Below are positions 10,077 through 18,564 of a stretch of DNA of 64,000 nt, piece by piece; within the stretch, counting starts at the first letter, position 1, and the number at the start of each line of letters is the position of its first letter. The position numbers were made by a program, and so were the translations under genes. A model generated the notes under the pieces. The model had not been told where the DNA came from and did not search any database. It saw only the letters and a list, made by a program, of their open reading frames with translations. Source of the DNA: Saccharomyces paradoxus (lineage: Eukaryota > Ascomycota > Saccharomycetes > Saccharomycetales > Saccharomycetaceae); assembly GCF_002079055.1 (NCBI RefSeq), contig NC_047501.1, positions 496,001 to 560,000 on the forward strand, in the 5' to 3' direction.

Positions 10077-10872
10077 ATTACTTATGAACCCTTGGTTATA
10101 GTTTCTGTATTGCGTGGCTTTGTTGTGAAGTTTGGCTCTATCGCAGATTCTATTGTATCTTTTTCATCCTTTAAAACACGCTATTCTCTAATTTTGCCCT
10201 CACCGAGATTTTTCTCAATAACGATGTACACCCAATCATTGCACTAAGCACACAAGTGCAAATAGTACAAGACCTAATAACTTTTGCCAAAGAACCTGAA
10301 CATTCTCCTACCAATTCCTGATTTGCGTTGTAATCCACTAGCTAGGATCGTCGATGTCTGCCGCATACGCTTTTTTTTGTCATATAAGTCTTAATGGCTT
10401 GCAAAAAGTGTCCGCTGCGCTAACCAAACGAAACAGTTTAATGAATCTATTTACTGAGATTAATTGAAATGAAGATCCTAGTTTCCCGTTCAATTTCTTG
10501 CTACAACATATCAAACTTAGCTTTTTCTTTGTTACGAAAATGGCCCTTTTTATGCTTATTTTTGTTGTAGAAAAATGCCTCTTCTCTTATAGCCAAATAG
10601 GGAAAAATATAAATGATGCACTTCGGAAGAGCTCCAAGATCTACTGGAACTGTAACTTTTGCTCTAAAACTAGATAAAAGCTTAGGAGAGGTTCAAAACA
10701 AAAAGGGCGCAAGAAAGTCTCAGGTATATTACGTATTTGTTACTTGAAGCGAGAAAATAATCACCTCTGGTCGTTACTTAAGTTTTTTTTATCCTGTTTA
10801 TTTTTAGCAAAATATCGTTTCACAGGAAATACTAGCACTATAATCAAAAGGTTCTCAAGCACATACGCAATA
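10077..10872. other. Divergent OST2/PIN2 promoter region
   Basis: This is 796 bp between two divergent genes. The PIN2 frame is open back to 10744 but offers no ATG before 10873, so it is treated as leader. I find no factor site I would defend and no RNA gene. Confidence 0.45.
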
Positions 10873-11706
10873 ATGAACGTGTGCAGGTTGAAGGAAATAG
10901 TGCCACTATTTCCGAGATCGTCCTTTACAGATGGTGTAGTAAGCACAGGAAAAAGTTTCCGAAGTTGGGATACCTGCATGGACAATAAAGCATGTAAAAT
11001 TATTGCGATCGTGGGTATTGTGTTAGCAAGCATACTTGTTATTTGGTTGGTCGGGGGGTTACTGACGTGTTTTAGGCAAGGTGTAACAGGAATAGGTCAA
11101 TTCGTTTGTTGGTGTTGTCGTTGTTCCAATGACAGAAATAGAAATGATGGAATGCCTGTAAATGAAGGTTTTAATAGAGTTAACATGGGTGTGGCTCCTC
11201 CATCTACTGTCATTTATCAGCCTATCCAACAGCCTGAAAGTGCATACTACAGAAATGATGCAAAGAATGATACATTTTACGACGAAGTGAAAACTCCTAG
11301 CAACGAGATTTATGAATTGGAGGAAGATTTCGATTTGGAGAAACAAAAAGAGAAAACAAGGAGGAAACAGATGAAACAAAGAAATAAGGAAGGACATAGT
11401 CCTAGTAGGGTGGCTCCTCTAGTGTATGACGAAGATGATTCTCAACCGCAATACGATGCTAGAAATTCGTTTATCCAAAATGCAACTAATGCTGGTAACA
11501 ATAACGCTCATACTACTTCACAATCTCCAATTTTTGATATCAGTGACTATGGCGAGAACTATTACTACGATAATAACAACATCAATAGTAACCTTCAGGG
11601 GAACACCTACAATGCTCCCTCCTCCAATCATAGAAGTCCATATCCAACCGATAATTATCAATCCTACCAAGGATATAAACCAAACCAAAGCGATAGATAT
11701 TACTAA
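10873..11706 (+). CDS. PIN2: Single-span membrane protein Pin2 with a prion-like tail
   Basis: The protein has 277 residues from the first ATG (S. cerevisiae about 282). A lumenal or outer N-terminus of about 40 residues is followed by a membrane span at about 42-66 and a Cys-rich juxtamembrane segment ([11 protein letters not shown], 77-87), a likely palmitoylation site. The cytosolic tail is then highly polar. Its end is rich in Asn, Tyr, Ser and Gln ([13 protein letters not shown] and similar), the composition of a prion-like domain. Known in S. cerevisiae as a plasma membrane cargo that is recycled and held in the TGN under stress, and whose overexpression helps [PSI+] induction. Those roles are family knowledge, not visible here. 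Confidence 0.93.
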   Translation: MNVCRLKEIVPLFPRSSFTDGVVSTGKSFRSWDTCMDNKACKIIAIVGIVLASILVIWLVGGLLTCFRQGVTGIGQFVCWCCRCSNDRNRNDGMPVNEGFNRVNMGVAPPSTVIYQPIQQPESAYYRNDAKNDTFYDEVKTPSNEIYELEEDFDLEKQKEKTRRKQMKQRNKEGHSPSRVAPLVYDEDDSQPQYDARNSFIQNATNAGNNNAHTTSQSPIFDISDYGENYYYDNNNINSNLQGNTYNAPSSNHRSPYPTDNYQSYQGYKPNQSDRYY

Positions 11707-12363
11707 TGTGGTGTATACCTATTTTTTTCTTTTGAGTGAGCAGGCAGACCTTTTACGGTTGAGAGGATTAGATATTTATTTTTTGAATTTTGCAAGAAAT
11801 GATTATGAATACCTTCAAGGATGGCTACAACCTTGCGTCTAGGGGAAAAAGAGAATGAAAGAGGAAAAAGAAATATTTTTGATGGCCCTTTCCTTTTAAA
11901 AACTGCTGAAGAGGTGCGTTCTAGCAGATAACGCCGATAACGATAACTTTCAAAACGCAAGTGAAAACAGTCAATAGTGAATTTGCTTCTTGGTTATTTA
12001 ATATGTATAGTAAATTAGGCTGTTTCCTCGGGTAAGAGTAATATATCTGTAATGTATAGTGATATTTGGTGTTGATGAAAACACAGGAAGAGCAAAATTG
12101 ACATTACGCAAACCAATATTCCTTATAATCTAACGATAATATCCGTTCAACGTCATATTCGAATTTTATGTATACACATTTTTTTTTTTCGCGAGATGCG
12201 CAGTAAAAACTATATTTCCATTTTTGTAGTGAATTATGATTTTTGAACTAAAGCGTATGTATCCAGGAGAGAAAATTGAGTACATACATACACCAGAAAA
12301 ACAAGCACAAAATTAGTACTAGCGAATTGGTCAACTAACCTTCCCTGCAGAAAAGTTGAGGTC
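11707..12363. other. Intergenic: PIN2 3' region and VAM3 promoter
   Basis: This is 657 bp upstream of VAM3. It has three GATAA cores in the same orientation at 11927, 11936 and 11942, a CGGGTAA Reb1-like core at 12029-12035, and a T tract at 12179-12190. A small upstream frame starts at the ATG at 12257 and stops by 12316, 47 bp before VAM3. I see no RNA gene. Confidence 0.5.
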
Positions 12364-13215
12364 ATGTCATTTTTCGATGTCGAAGCACAATCTTCAAAAG
12401 GTAACTCCCAGTCAGAACCACAATCCTCAACAAATCAAAAAACCAAGGAATTAAGCGATTTAATTGAGACATTCGCTGAACAATCACGCGTACTGGAGAA
12501 GGAATGCACCAAAATAGGCTCTAAACGAGACTCCAAGGAACTGAGATACACTATCGAGACGGAATTAATACCGAACTGCACCAGCGTTAAGGATAATATT
12601 GAGAGCAACATTCTAATTCATCAAAATGGAAAGCTGTCAGCTGATTTCAAGAACCTGAAGACAAAATATCAATCCCTCCAACAGTCATACAATCAAAGAA
12701 AGAGTTTGTTCCCTTTGAAAGCTACCATTTCACCAGGAACGTCTAAAGAAAGAAACGACATTCACACGCAAACTGAAGCCGTGCGACAAAATCCGGAGTC
12801 CAGTTATATTTCTATCAAAGTAAACGAGCAGACTCCATTACTGCATGGCGAAGGACAACACCAATTACAGCTGCAAGAAGAACAAGAACAACAACAGCAA
12901 GGATTGTCCCAAGAAGAACTGGATTTTCAAACCATCATTCACCAGGAAAGATCTCAACAGATAGGACGCATTCATACGGCTGTACAAGAAGTCAATGCTA
13001 TTTTCCACCAGCTTGGTTCATTAGTAAAGGAACAGGGAGAACAAGTAACCACCATAGACGAGAATATCTCGCACTTACATGACAACATGCAAAACGCGAA
13101 CAAGCAATTAACCAGAGCGGACCAACATCAAAGGGACCGGAACAAATGCGGCAAGGTTACCTTAATCATTATCATAGTTGTATGCATGGTAATATTGCTT
13201 GCCGTATTGAGCTAG
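12364..13215 (+). CDS. VAM3: Vacuolar syntaxin (Qa-SNARE) Vam3
   Basis: The protein has 283 residues, equal to S. cerevisiae. The Habc helical bundle covers about 25-145. NEQTPLL at 154-160 is the acidic di-leucine signal that routes Vam3 to the vacuole through AP-3. A Gln-rich stretch (EEQEQQQQG) follows, then the SNARE coiled coil at about 190-252 with the zero-layer Gln in the KEQGEQV region. A C-terminal anchor spans about 265-282 (VTLIIIIVVCMVILLAVLS) with almost no residues after it. Known role: with Vti1, Vam7 and Nyv1/Ykt6, it drives homotypic vacuole fusion and late endosome, AP-3 and autophagosome fusion at the vacuole. PIN2 is 657 bp upstream. Confidence 0.97.
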   Translation: MSFFDVEAQSSKGNSQSEPQSSTNQKTKELSDLIETFAEQSRVLEKECTKIGSKRDSKELRYTIETELIPNCTSVKDNIESNILIHQNGKLSADFKNLKTKYQSLQQSYNQRKSLFPLKATISPGTSKERNDIHTQTEAVRQNPESSYISIKVNEQTPLLHGEGQHQLQLQEEQEQQQQGLSQEELDFQTIIHQERSQQIGRIHTAVQEVNAIFHQLGSLVKEQGEQVTTIDENISHLHDNMQNANKQLTRADQHQRDRNKCGKVTLIIIIVVCMVILLAVLS

Positions 13216-13942
13216 CAATATTAATAAACATGCATTGAACACAGACTTTCTAGTAGACCCAATCTTATCAATTTACAAAAATAAGAGTGTATAAGTTTAT
13301 TTTTTGCATTTATTCATTAATCTTTTGTGGTAGGGGGGTTTCTTCGCCGTTCTTTTTTTGACTCAAAATTTCCTTTGATGCCTCCCGATAATGCACTTCT
13401 GTCGTGTACGTAACCTCGTGTTGTCTTTGTAGCCCGTAATTAAAATGCAAGGGCCGACATACCCTTTTTTCTTTTTACCATTTCGAGCGATCTACACTAA
13501 CATTTTTGCAGTAGTCCGTAAATCCTCACGAATCTCCATAGCGATTGTCAATAAAAAAAAACGGATAAGGGGACTGTATGGAAAAAGTAACGACCCTGTT
13601 TCCTTTAACTGTCATTTACTTTATGGTTGCTTTACGGCCATCAACCGTTATCAAGGAACAAAAGAGTATATGCTTTGTTCTCTAAATGAACCTTTTGGGC
13701 CCTGATAAACACGAGAACGTCTGGCTCGGAATTATTTATCTTAGTTTTATTTTTGCTTGTACAGAGCAATCCTTGCCTGTCACTTTGATAAGACAGCGCG
13801 GGTTGAGGAAAGCGACAGAATTTCCAAGCAAAAAAGAAATCATGCATAATTACCTCGATGGTCTAGGTGCCTTGCGGGCACGATAGTAGCGGCTGTTATG
13901 CTGATAAAGTTTCTCCAGCAGTGTGTTATCTTACTGTGGCGT

Positions 13943-13957
13943 CCCGGCCCAGCCGGG
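13943..13957. repeat. 6-bp inverted repeat CCCGGC-CCA-GCCGGG
   Basis: This is a perfect 6 bp stem with a 3 bp centre. It contains CGG and CCG triplets of the kind bound by zinc-cluster dimers. It lies in the GC-rich part of the RGS2 upstream region. Function is unknown. Confidence 0.6.
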
Positions 13958-14088
13958 TTTACATCCAACCAAGAAATGCCCGCTGCGCTCACACCCACGC
14001 CGCTGCAGCTAAAGTCGCGCACCAAGTACAGACCTGCTGGAGAATGAGGAACAAGGTTGCGTTGAATGCTTCGGGAAGACTTGCCGAA

Positions 14089-14135
14089 CCGAGCCGCTAG
14101 AAAAGCGGGCAGGTACCCCGATCGAAGCGGCTCGG
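14089..14135. repeat. 10-bp perfect inverted repeat upstream of RGS2
   Basis: The left arm CCGAGCCGCT (14089-14098) and right arm AGCGGCTCGG (14126-14135) are exact reverse complements separated by 27 bp. It may be a paired zinc-cluster site or a cruciform-prone element. No further hairpin-stem features that would mark a noncoding RNA are seen. Confidence 0.65.
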
Positions 14136-14600
14136 CGCTCCATTTAGTACAAACAAAAAAAGGAAAGTGAAAGAAGAAAAAAAAATATACTTGTTAAGAA
14201 TTCTTTTCTTGAGATACTACGTATATATGACGTCGTCATGTTGTATCTCTTTCTGTATATCCTTTTTTGTGATGTGTCCTTCTACGGAGATGAAAAAAAA
14301 ATTGGTGAATTGAGATAGTAAAGGCGCTAGTAATTAAATTCAAAACATATCATTACCACAACACGTACTTGCCATTTCTGTTGCACATTGCTTGAATCGG
14401 TTGTCAAATTGATCAAAAAGTGTTACGGCAAACTTAACGGTGATTACCGAAAGCAAAAAAAGCAAGCGACGAGACAAGGGAAGAAAAGGAAAAACATTTT
14501 GAGACTGGATATATAGATATCAAAAGCCTTTTAGATAAGGCACTTCTGATACATAAAACGCAAAAAAAAAATCTGGAATCCACTTAAAAAAGACCAGCGC

Positions 14601-14660
14601 ATGCCAGATGGCGAGTGTACCAAGCTTATGCGACATACTGATACCGCTAGAAAAGAGTAG
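14601..14660 (+). other. Out-of-frame upstream ORF overlapping the RGS2 start
   Basis: An ATG at 14601 lies 7 bases before the RGS2 ATG (14608) in another reading frame. It runs 19 codons to a TAG at 14658-14660, inside RGS2. If the mRNA starts upstream of 14601, ribosomes must skip this ATG to make Rgs2. If transcription starts between the two ATGs, it has no effect. The frame is seen; its use is inference. Confidence 0.5.
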
Positions 14661-15666
14661 TCGCAGCGCCAGCGACGCCGAAAGTGCTAATACAGTCCTA
14701 ATTCAACTGCGAAAAGGCCATCATGAACGTATACGTTCGCCTTACACAATACAAAAGTTTTATAAATTTTTGAAGAGAGCTCATTGCGAGGAAAACTTGG
14801 AATTTTTTGAAAAAGCTCATCAGTTCCTTCAGCTTAAACAAAACAGAACTATTAGCGAAGAGAAGCTCTTAGAAGTGTGGAATAAGTCATTGTACATAAA
14901 ATACATTGCCGTGGACTCACCCAAAGAATGCAACTTCTCACAGGATACCAGGGAGATCTTTGAAAAGTGCTATGCCAATAATAAGGTGCCGGCCGATGTA
15001 GACGTGCTCTGTGCCATTAGCCATATTATGGGCTTGTTAATGGATGGGTACCATCGATTTGTAAGTTCTGTTAATGAAAGGAAATACCCCACCACATACA
15101 ATGCCAACAATGGCTCTGCTATGGAGCAAGATTTCAAAAACGAATCTACCGTTTCCTTTTCCTCATTAGGCATGGAGGATATTTCAGGAGATAGAAATCC
15201 CTATCTAAAGAAACCTAATAGTAACGGTTTATCAACCATTATTCAAAAAACGTCTACGGGCACAACTAACGAGTTGCAAAGCGGTTACGCTTCTCGACCA
15301 AGCGAATCCTCGTCTTCGCTTAGCATTGATAGCTCGAACTATAGGAATACCAAGGCTATCAATGTTCAAAAGCCGCAAAATGCAGGAATTCTCAACTCGG
15401 GGAAGGATTTTCTGCAAAAACTCAACTTCGTTAAAAAACGCAAATCTTTCAAAGAGCCTTCAGGCGTGATTCGTAGCCATTACAACAACAATATCCAAAA
15501 CCATTTAAGAAGAACCAAACAGCCATCGACAAATATAACCTCTTCGTCATCTATGAAAGCAGAAATATCTTTGTCGTCGTCACCATTACCCAATAAAGCA
15601 ATAGGCCAAAATGTAAAAAGCGTTGAAAAGGGCTTTAAAAAGCTTAACTTGCATGATATTAATTAA
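14608..15666 (+). CDS. RGS2: Regulator of G-protein signalling Rgs2 (GAP for Gpa2)
   Basis: The protein has 352 residues. An RGS domain runs from about 38 to 160: helix-forming [30 protein letters not shown] at the start and a late [20 protein letters not shown]. The rest is a Ser/Asn/Lys-rich tail with a basic [11 protein letters not shown] patch and the end [12 protein letters not shown]. Known role: speeds GTP hydrolysis on Gpa2 and so damps glucose-induced cAMP signalling, the same pathway as RAS1 nearby. From memory the S. cerevisiae protein is about 309 residues, so the tail seems longer here. I chose 14608 because the residues after it match Rgs2, although the ATG at 14601 comes first on the DNA. 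Confidence 0.93.
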   Translation: MASVPSLCDILIPLEKSSRSASDAESANTVLIQLRKGHHERIRSPYTIQKFYKFLKRAHCEENLEFFEKAHQFLQLKQNRTISEEKLLEVWNKSLYIKYIAVDSPKECNFSQDTREIFEKCYANNKVPADVDVLCAISHIMGLLMDGYHRFVSSVNERKYPTTYNANNGSAMEQDFKNESTVSFSSLGMEDISGDRNPYLKKPNSNGLSTIIQKTSTGTTNELQSGYASRPSESSSSLSIDSSNYRNTKAINVQKPQNAGILNSGKDFLQKLNFVKKRKSFKEPSGVIRSHYNNNIQNHLRRTKQPSTNITSSSSMKAEISLSSSPLPNKAIGQNVKSVEKGFKKLNLHDIN

Positions 15667-16304
15667 CAAGATTGATACTTTGAATAGTGGAACAGCGGTT
15701 GAAAGTCTGCCTTCCCGACTATTTCAGTTCACTATAATTTTCCCCTCATTTGATATAAATTCAATTAACTCAGTTTACTTCATTTCATCACGCTCATATT
15801 GTTTGTAACTTTAGTTCCTATTTAATTTTACGTATATGACACTTGCATATAATTACTTCACAGGCATTTAAAATAAGAGCATTTGACATTGATTTTCTTC
15901 AAGTCAAATTCACGCAACCATTTGACGGTTTATTTTGTATTTCAGTTAATGCGATCTCACTTCCACATGGCGCTTTTTATACAGCATTTGTCTTTTCTCA
16001 GTGCCGCGCACTATCATAGTCCGGTAACGGTCGCAGTGAATAACTCACGTTTCTTTGTTTTCGGCCCTGTGTAAATGGAAAAAAAAAAAGTGAAAAAAAA
16101 AAAATGAAAAAAAAACAACATAAATACGATGTCCAGAGTGACAACTACGACATAGTTCTGTCATTTATTGGATTAATTGATTTAACTTTTAGATTTCGTC
16201 AGTGACTTACTTGAAACCTCGAACCCTCAATCCTTGTTTTCGGCTCATAAGGGTCTTCTCCTTAGGATAATACTGTCAGCACATTATCATTTAGCCGCGT
16301 AGCC
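15667..16304. other. Intergenic: RGS2 3' region and LEU9 promoter
   Basis: This is 638 bp. It holds CCGGTAACGG at 16021-16030 (9 of 10 to the Leu3 consensus CCGG-NN-CCGG), a long A-rich block at 16079-16117, and a 33-codon upstream frame at 16104-16205. I see no TGACTC site and no RNA gene. Confidence 0.5.
16021..16030. promoter_or_regulatory. Imperfect Leu3-like site CCGGTAACGG
   Basis: Nine of ten positions match the Leu3 consensus CCGGNNCCGG; the second half-site has A for C. It lies 275 bp before the LEU9 ATG, a sensible distance for a leucine gene. A one-base miss in a half-site can abolish Leu3 binding, so this is tentative. Confidence 0.35.
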
Positions 16305-18119
16305 ATGGTAAAACATTCATTCATAGCGCTAGCTGAACATGCTAGTAAACTAAGAAGGTCTATTCCACCCGTGAAATTGACTTATAAAAACATGCTACGG
16401 GACCCATCGGTAAAATATAGGGCGTTTGCCCCACCAAAAATGACCAAGAGAATTTGGCCTGACAAAAGTATTCAAAGGGCTCCGCGTTGGTTGTCTACTG
16501 ACTTGAGAGACGGTAATCAATCTTTGCCAGACCCAATGTCTGTGGCTCAAAAAAAAGAGTACTTTCACAAGTTAATCAAAATCGGTTTCAAAGAAATCGA
16601 AGTGTCTTTCCCATCTGCATCTCAAACAGATTTCGACTTCACCAGGTATGCTGTAGAAAACGCTCCAGATGATGTTGGTATCCAATGTCTTGTCCAATCT
16701 AGAGAACACTTGATCAAGAGAACCGTGGAAGCATTGACTGGTGCTAAAAGGGCCACTATACATACCTACTTGGCCACAAGTGATATGTTCCGCGAAATTG
16801 TCTTCAATATGTCTAGAGAAGAAGCTATCTCTAAAGCTGTAGAGGCCACCAAACTGGTTAGAAAACTAACCAAAGATGACCCTTCACAACAGGCTACTCG
16901 TTGGTCCTATGAGTTTTCCCCCGAATGTTTCAGTGACACACCAGGTGAATTTGCTGTAGAGATTTGCGAAGCTGTTAAGAAAGCTTGGGAACCTACCGAA
17001 GAAAATCCAATCATTTTCAACCTACCTGCTACTGTGGAAGTTGCTTCTCCAAATGTCTATGCTGATCAGATTGAATACTTTGCAACACATATTACTGAGC
17101 GTGAGAAGGTCTGTATTTCCACACATTGTCATAATGATCGTGGTTGCGGTGTCGCCGCCACAGAATTAGGTATTCTTGCCGGCGCCGACCGTGTAGAAGG
17201 TTGTCTCTTCGGTAATGGTGAGCGTACAGGTAACGTTGATTTGGTTACTGTTGCTATGAACATGTACACCCAAGGTGTCTCTCCTAATTTGGATTTCTCA
17301 GATTTAACTTCAATTTCAGAAATTGTCCATCGCTGTAACAAGATTCCAATTCCCCCAAGAGCCCCATATGGCGGTGAATTGGTTGTTTCTGCCTTTTCTG
17401 GCTCTCACCAGGATGCAATTAAGAAGGGATTTGCCATCCAAAACAAGAAACAAGCTCAAGGAGAAACACAGTGGAGAATCCCATACTTGCCATTGGATCC
17501 AAAGGATATTGGACGTGATTACGAAGCAGTCATCAGAGTCAACTCTCAATCCGGTAAGGGTGGTGCTGCTTGGGTCATTATGAGATCTCTAGGATTAGAT
17601 GTCCCAAGACCAATGCAAGTTGATTTCTCCAATACTCTACAAAAGAATGCGGATGCCTTAGGGAGAGAATTAAAATCCGAAGAGATTACAAAATTGTTTA
17701 AGGAAACCTACAACTACAACAACAATGAACATATATACGTCACTTTGTTGAATTACGAAGTTAAAAAATTGAACCCAGAACGTAGAGCCCTGGTGGGCCA
17801 AGTCGAAATTAATGATAAAGTTGTCAACATCGAAGGTTACGGTAATGGCCCTATCTCTTCTCTCGTGGATGCCCTATCCAATTTATTGAACGTTAAATTG
17901 AGCGTCCAAAACTACTCTGAACATTCTTTGGGCTCTGGTTCCGCAACTCAAGCAGCATCTTTCATAAATCTTTCTTATATAAAGGACAACAATCATCATG
18001 CTGCCAGTAATATGTGGGGCGTTGGTGTCTCCGAAGACACCGGGGATGCGTCTATTAAGGCGGTATTTGCTACTGTTAATAATATCATTCATTCCGGGGA
18101 CGTTTTACTGGCAGATTAA
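16305..18119 (+). CDS. LEU9: Mitochondrial 2-isopropylmalate synthase Leu9
   Basis: The protein has 604 residues, the same as S. cerevisiae Leu9. The N-terminus is basic and free of acids for its first ten residues, like a mitochondrial presequence. The HMGL-like catalytic barrel begins near 60: LRDGNQ at 67-72 starts the active site, and HCHND at 274-278 gives the metal-binding His pair. GNGERTGN at 303-310 is the family motif. The regulatory LeuA dimer domain, which senses leucine in the isozyme Leu4, covers about 430-604 with GYGNGPISSLVDAL intact. Reaction: acetyl-CoA plus 2-oxoisovalerate to 2-isopropylmalate, the first step of leucine synthesis. It is the duplicate partner of LEU4 (not in this window). 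Confidence 0.96.
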   Translation: MVKHSFIALAEHASKLRRSIPPVKLTYKNMLRDPSVKYRAFAPPKMTKRIWPDKSIQRAPRWLSTDLRDGNQSLPDPMSVAQKKEYFHKLIKIGFKEIEVSFPSASQTDFDFTRYAVENAPDDVGIQCLVQSREHLIKRTVEALTGAKRATIHTYLATSDMFREIVFNMSREEAISKAVEATKLVRKLTKDDPSQQATRWSYEFSPECFSDTPGEFAVEICEAVKKAWEPTEENPIIFNLPATVEVASPNVYADQIEYFATHITEREKVCISTHCHNDRGCGVAATELGILAGADRVEGCLFGNGERTGNVDLVTVAMNMYTQGVSPNLDFSDLTSISEIVHRCNKIPIPPRAPYGGELVVSAFSGSHQDAIKKGFAIQNKKQAQGETQWRIPYLPLDPKDIGRDYEAVIRVNSQSGKGGAAWVIMRSLGLDVPRPMQVDFSNTLQKNADALGRELKSEEITKLFKETYNYNNNEHIYVTLLNYEVKKLNPERRALVGQVEINDKVVNIEGYGNGPISSLVDALSNLLNVKLSVQNYSEHSLGSGSATQAASFINLSYIKDNNHHAASNMWGVGVSEDTGDASIKAVFATVNNIIHSGDVLLAD

Positions 18120-18564
18120 TAAGAAAGAGTAACTTACGATTACTCATGTAATTACTCATGTTATATATACGTATTAAATATTTACAAGTGGTGCAAAAAA
18201 GTAATTTATGTATCATGTTAAAAAGAACAATTTCTCCAAGTTAGTTTTCCGAATACTTTCTTCAATATCCTTGGAAAGTTTCTCTCGTTTATATTTTCGT
18301 TAGTATTTTTTTCTGCTTTTTTTCCAAGCTACCTTTTCCTTGCGTGAAACATTCTGACCAGGCCACCGCATAATCTGAAATGGATCCGAATAGGGATTTT
18401 TCGAGCACTACTGGAACTGTTGAGTGAATTAAGAGTACCTTGAAACTTTGTGAAGGGAAAACAGTGAATATTAAGTATAGCATTGAGAAAGCTAGCAGTA
18501 TCGTGAGAAGAGGAAAAAAAAAATACCGGGGGCGAAGAATATCTAGTTACTCAGTCCTTATAGA
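18120..18564. other. Intergenic: LEU9 3' region and INP53 promoter
   Basis: This is 445 bp with TATATATACG near 18160-18169 as a likely LEU9 3'-end element, and an A tract at 18514-18523 close to INP53. I see no recognised factor site or RNA gene. Confidence 0.45.

Larger units (their letters stand above)
13216..14607. other. Long intergenic region upstream of RGS2 with a GC-rich core
   Basis: At 1392 bp this is the longest gene-free stretch here. From about 13860 to 14140 it is clearly richer in GC than its flanks and carries two inverted repeats (13943-13957 and 14089-14135) with many CGG/CCG triplets. Further along are a CRE-like near-palindrome at 14227-14239, several A tracts and a TATATAGATATC at about 14508-14520. 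Short open frames on the plus strand (13445-13705, 13686-13886, 13867-14100) show no recognisable motif. I see no RNA gene. Confidence 0.55.

Noticed and set aside
11426-11842. Frame overlapping the PIN2 3' half
   Set aside because: It is an alternative frame of the Asn/Tyr-rich PIN2 tail with biased composition and no domain.
13445-14100. Three small plus-strand frames in the VAM3-RGS2 gap
   Set aside because: They overlap one another in different frames, lack motifs and are of a length expected by chance in GC-raised sequence.
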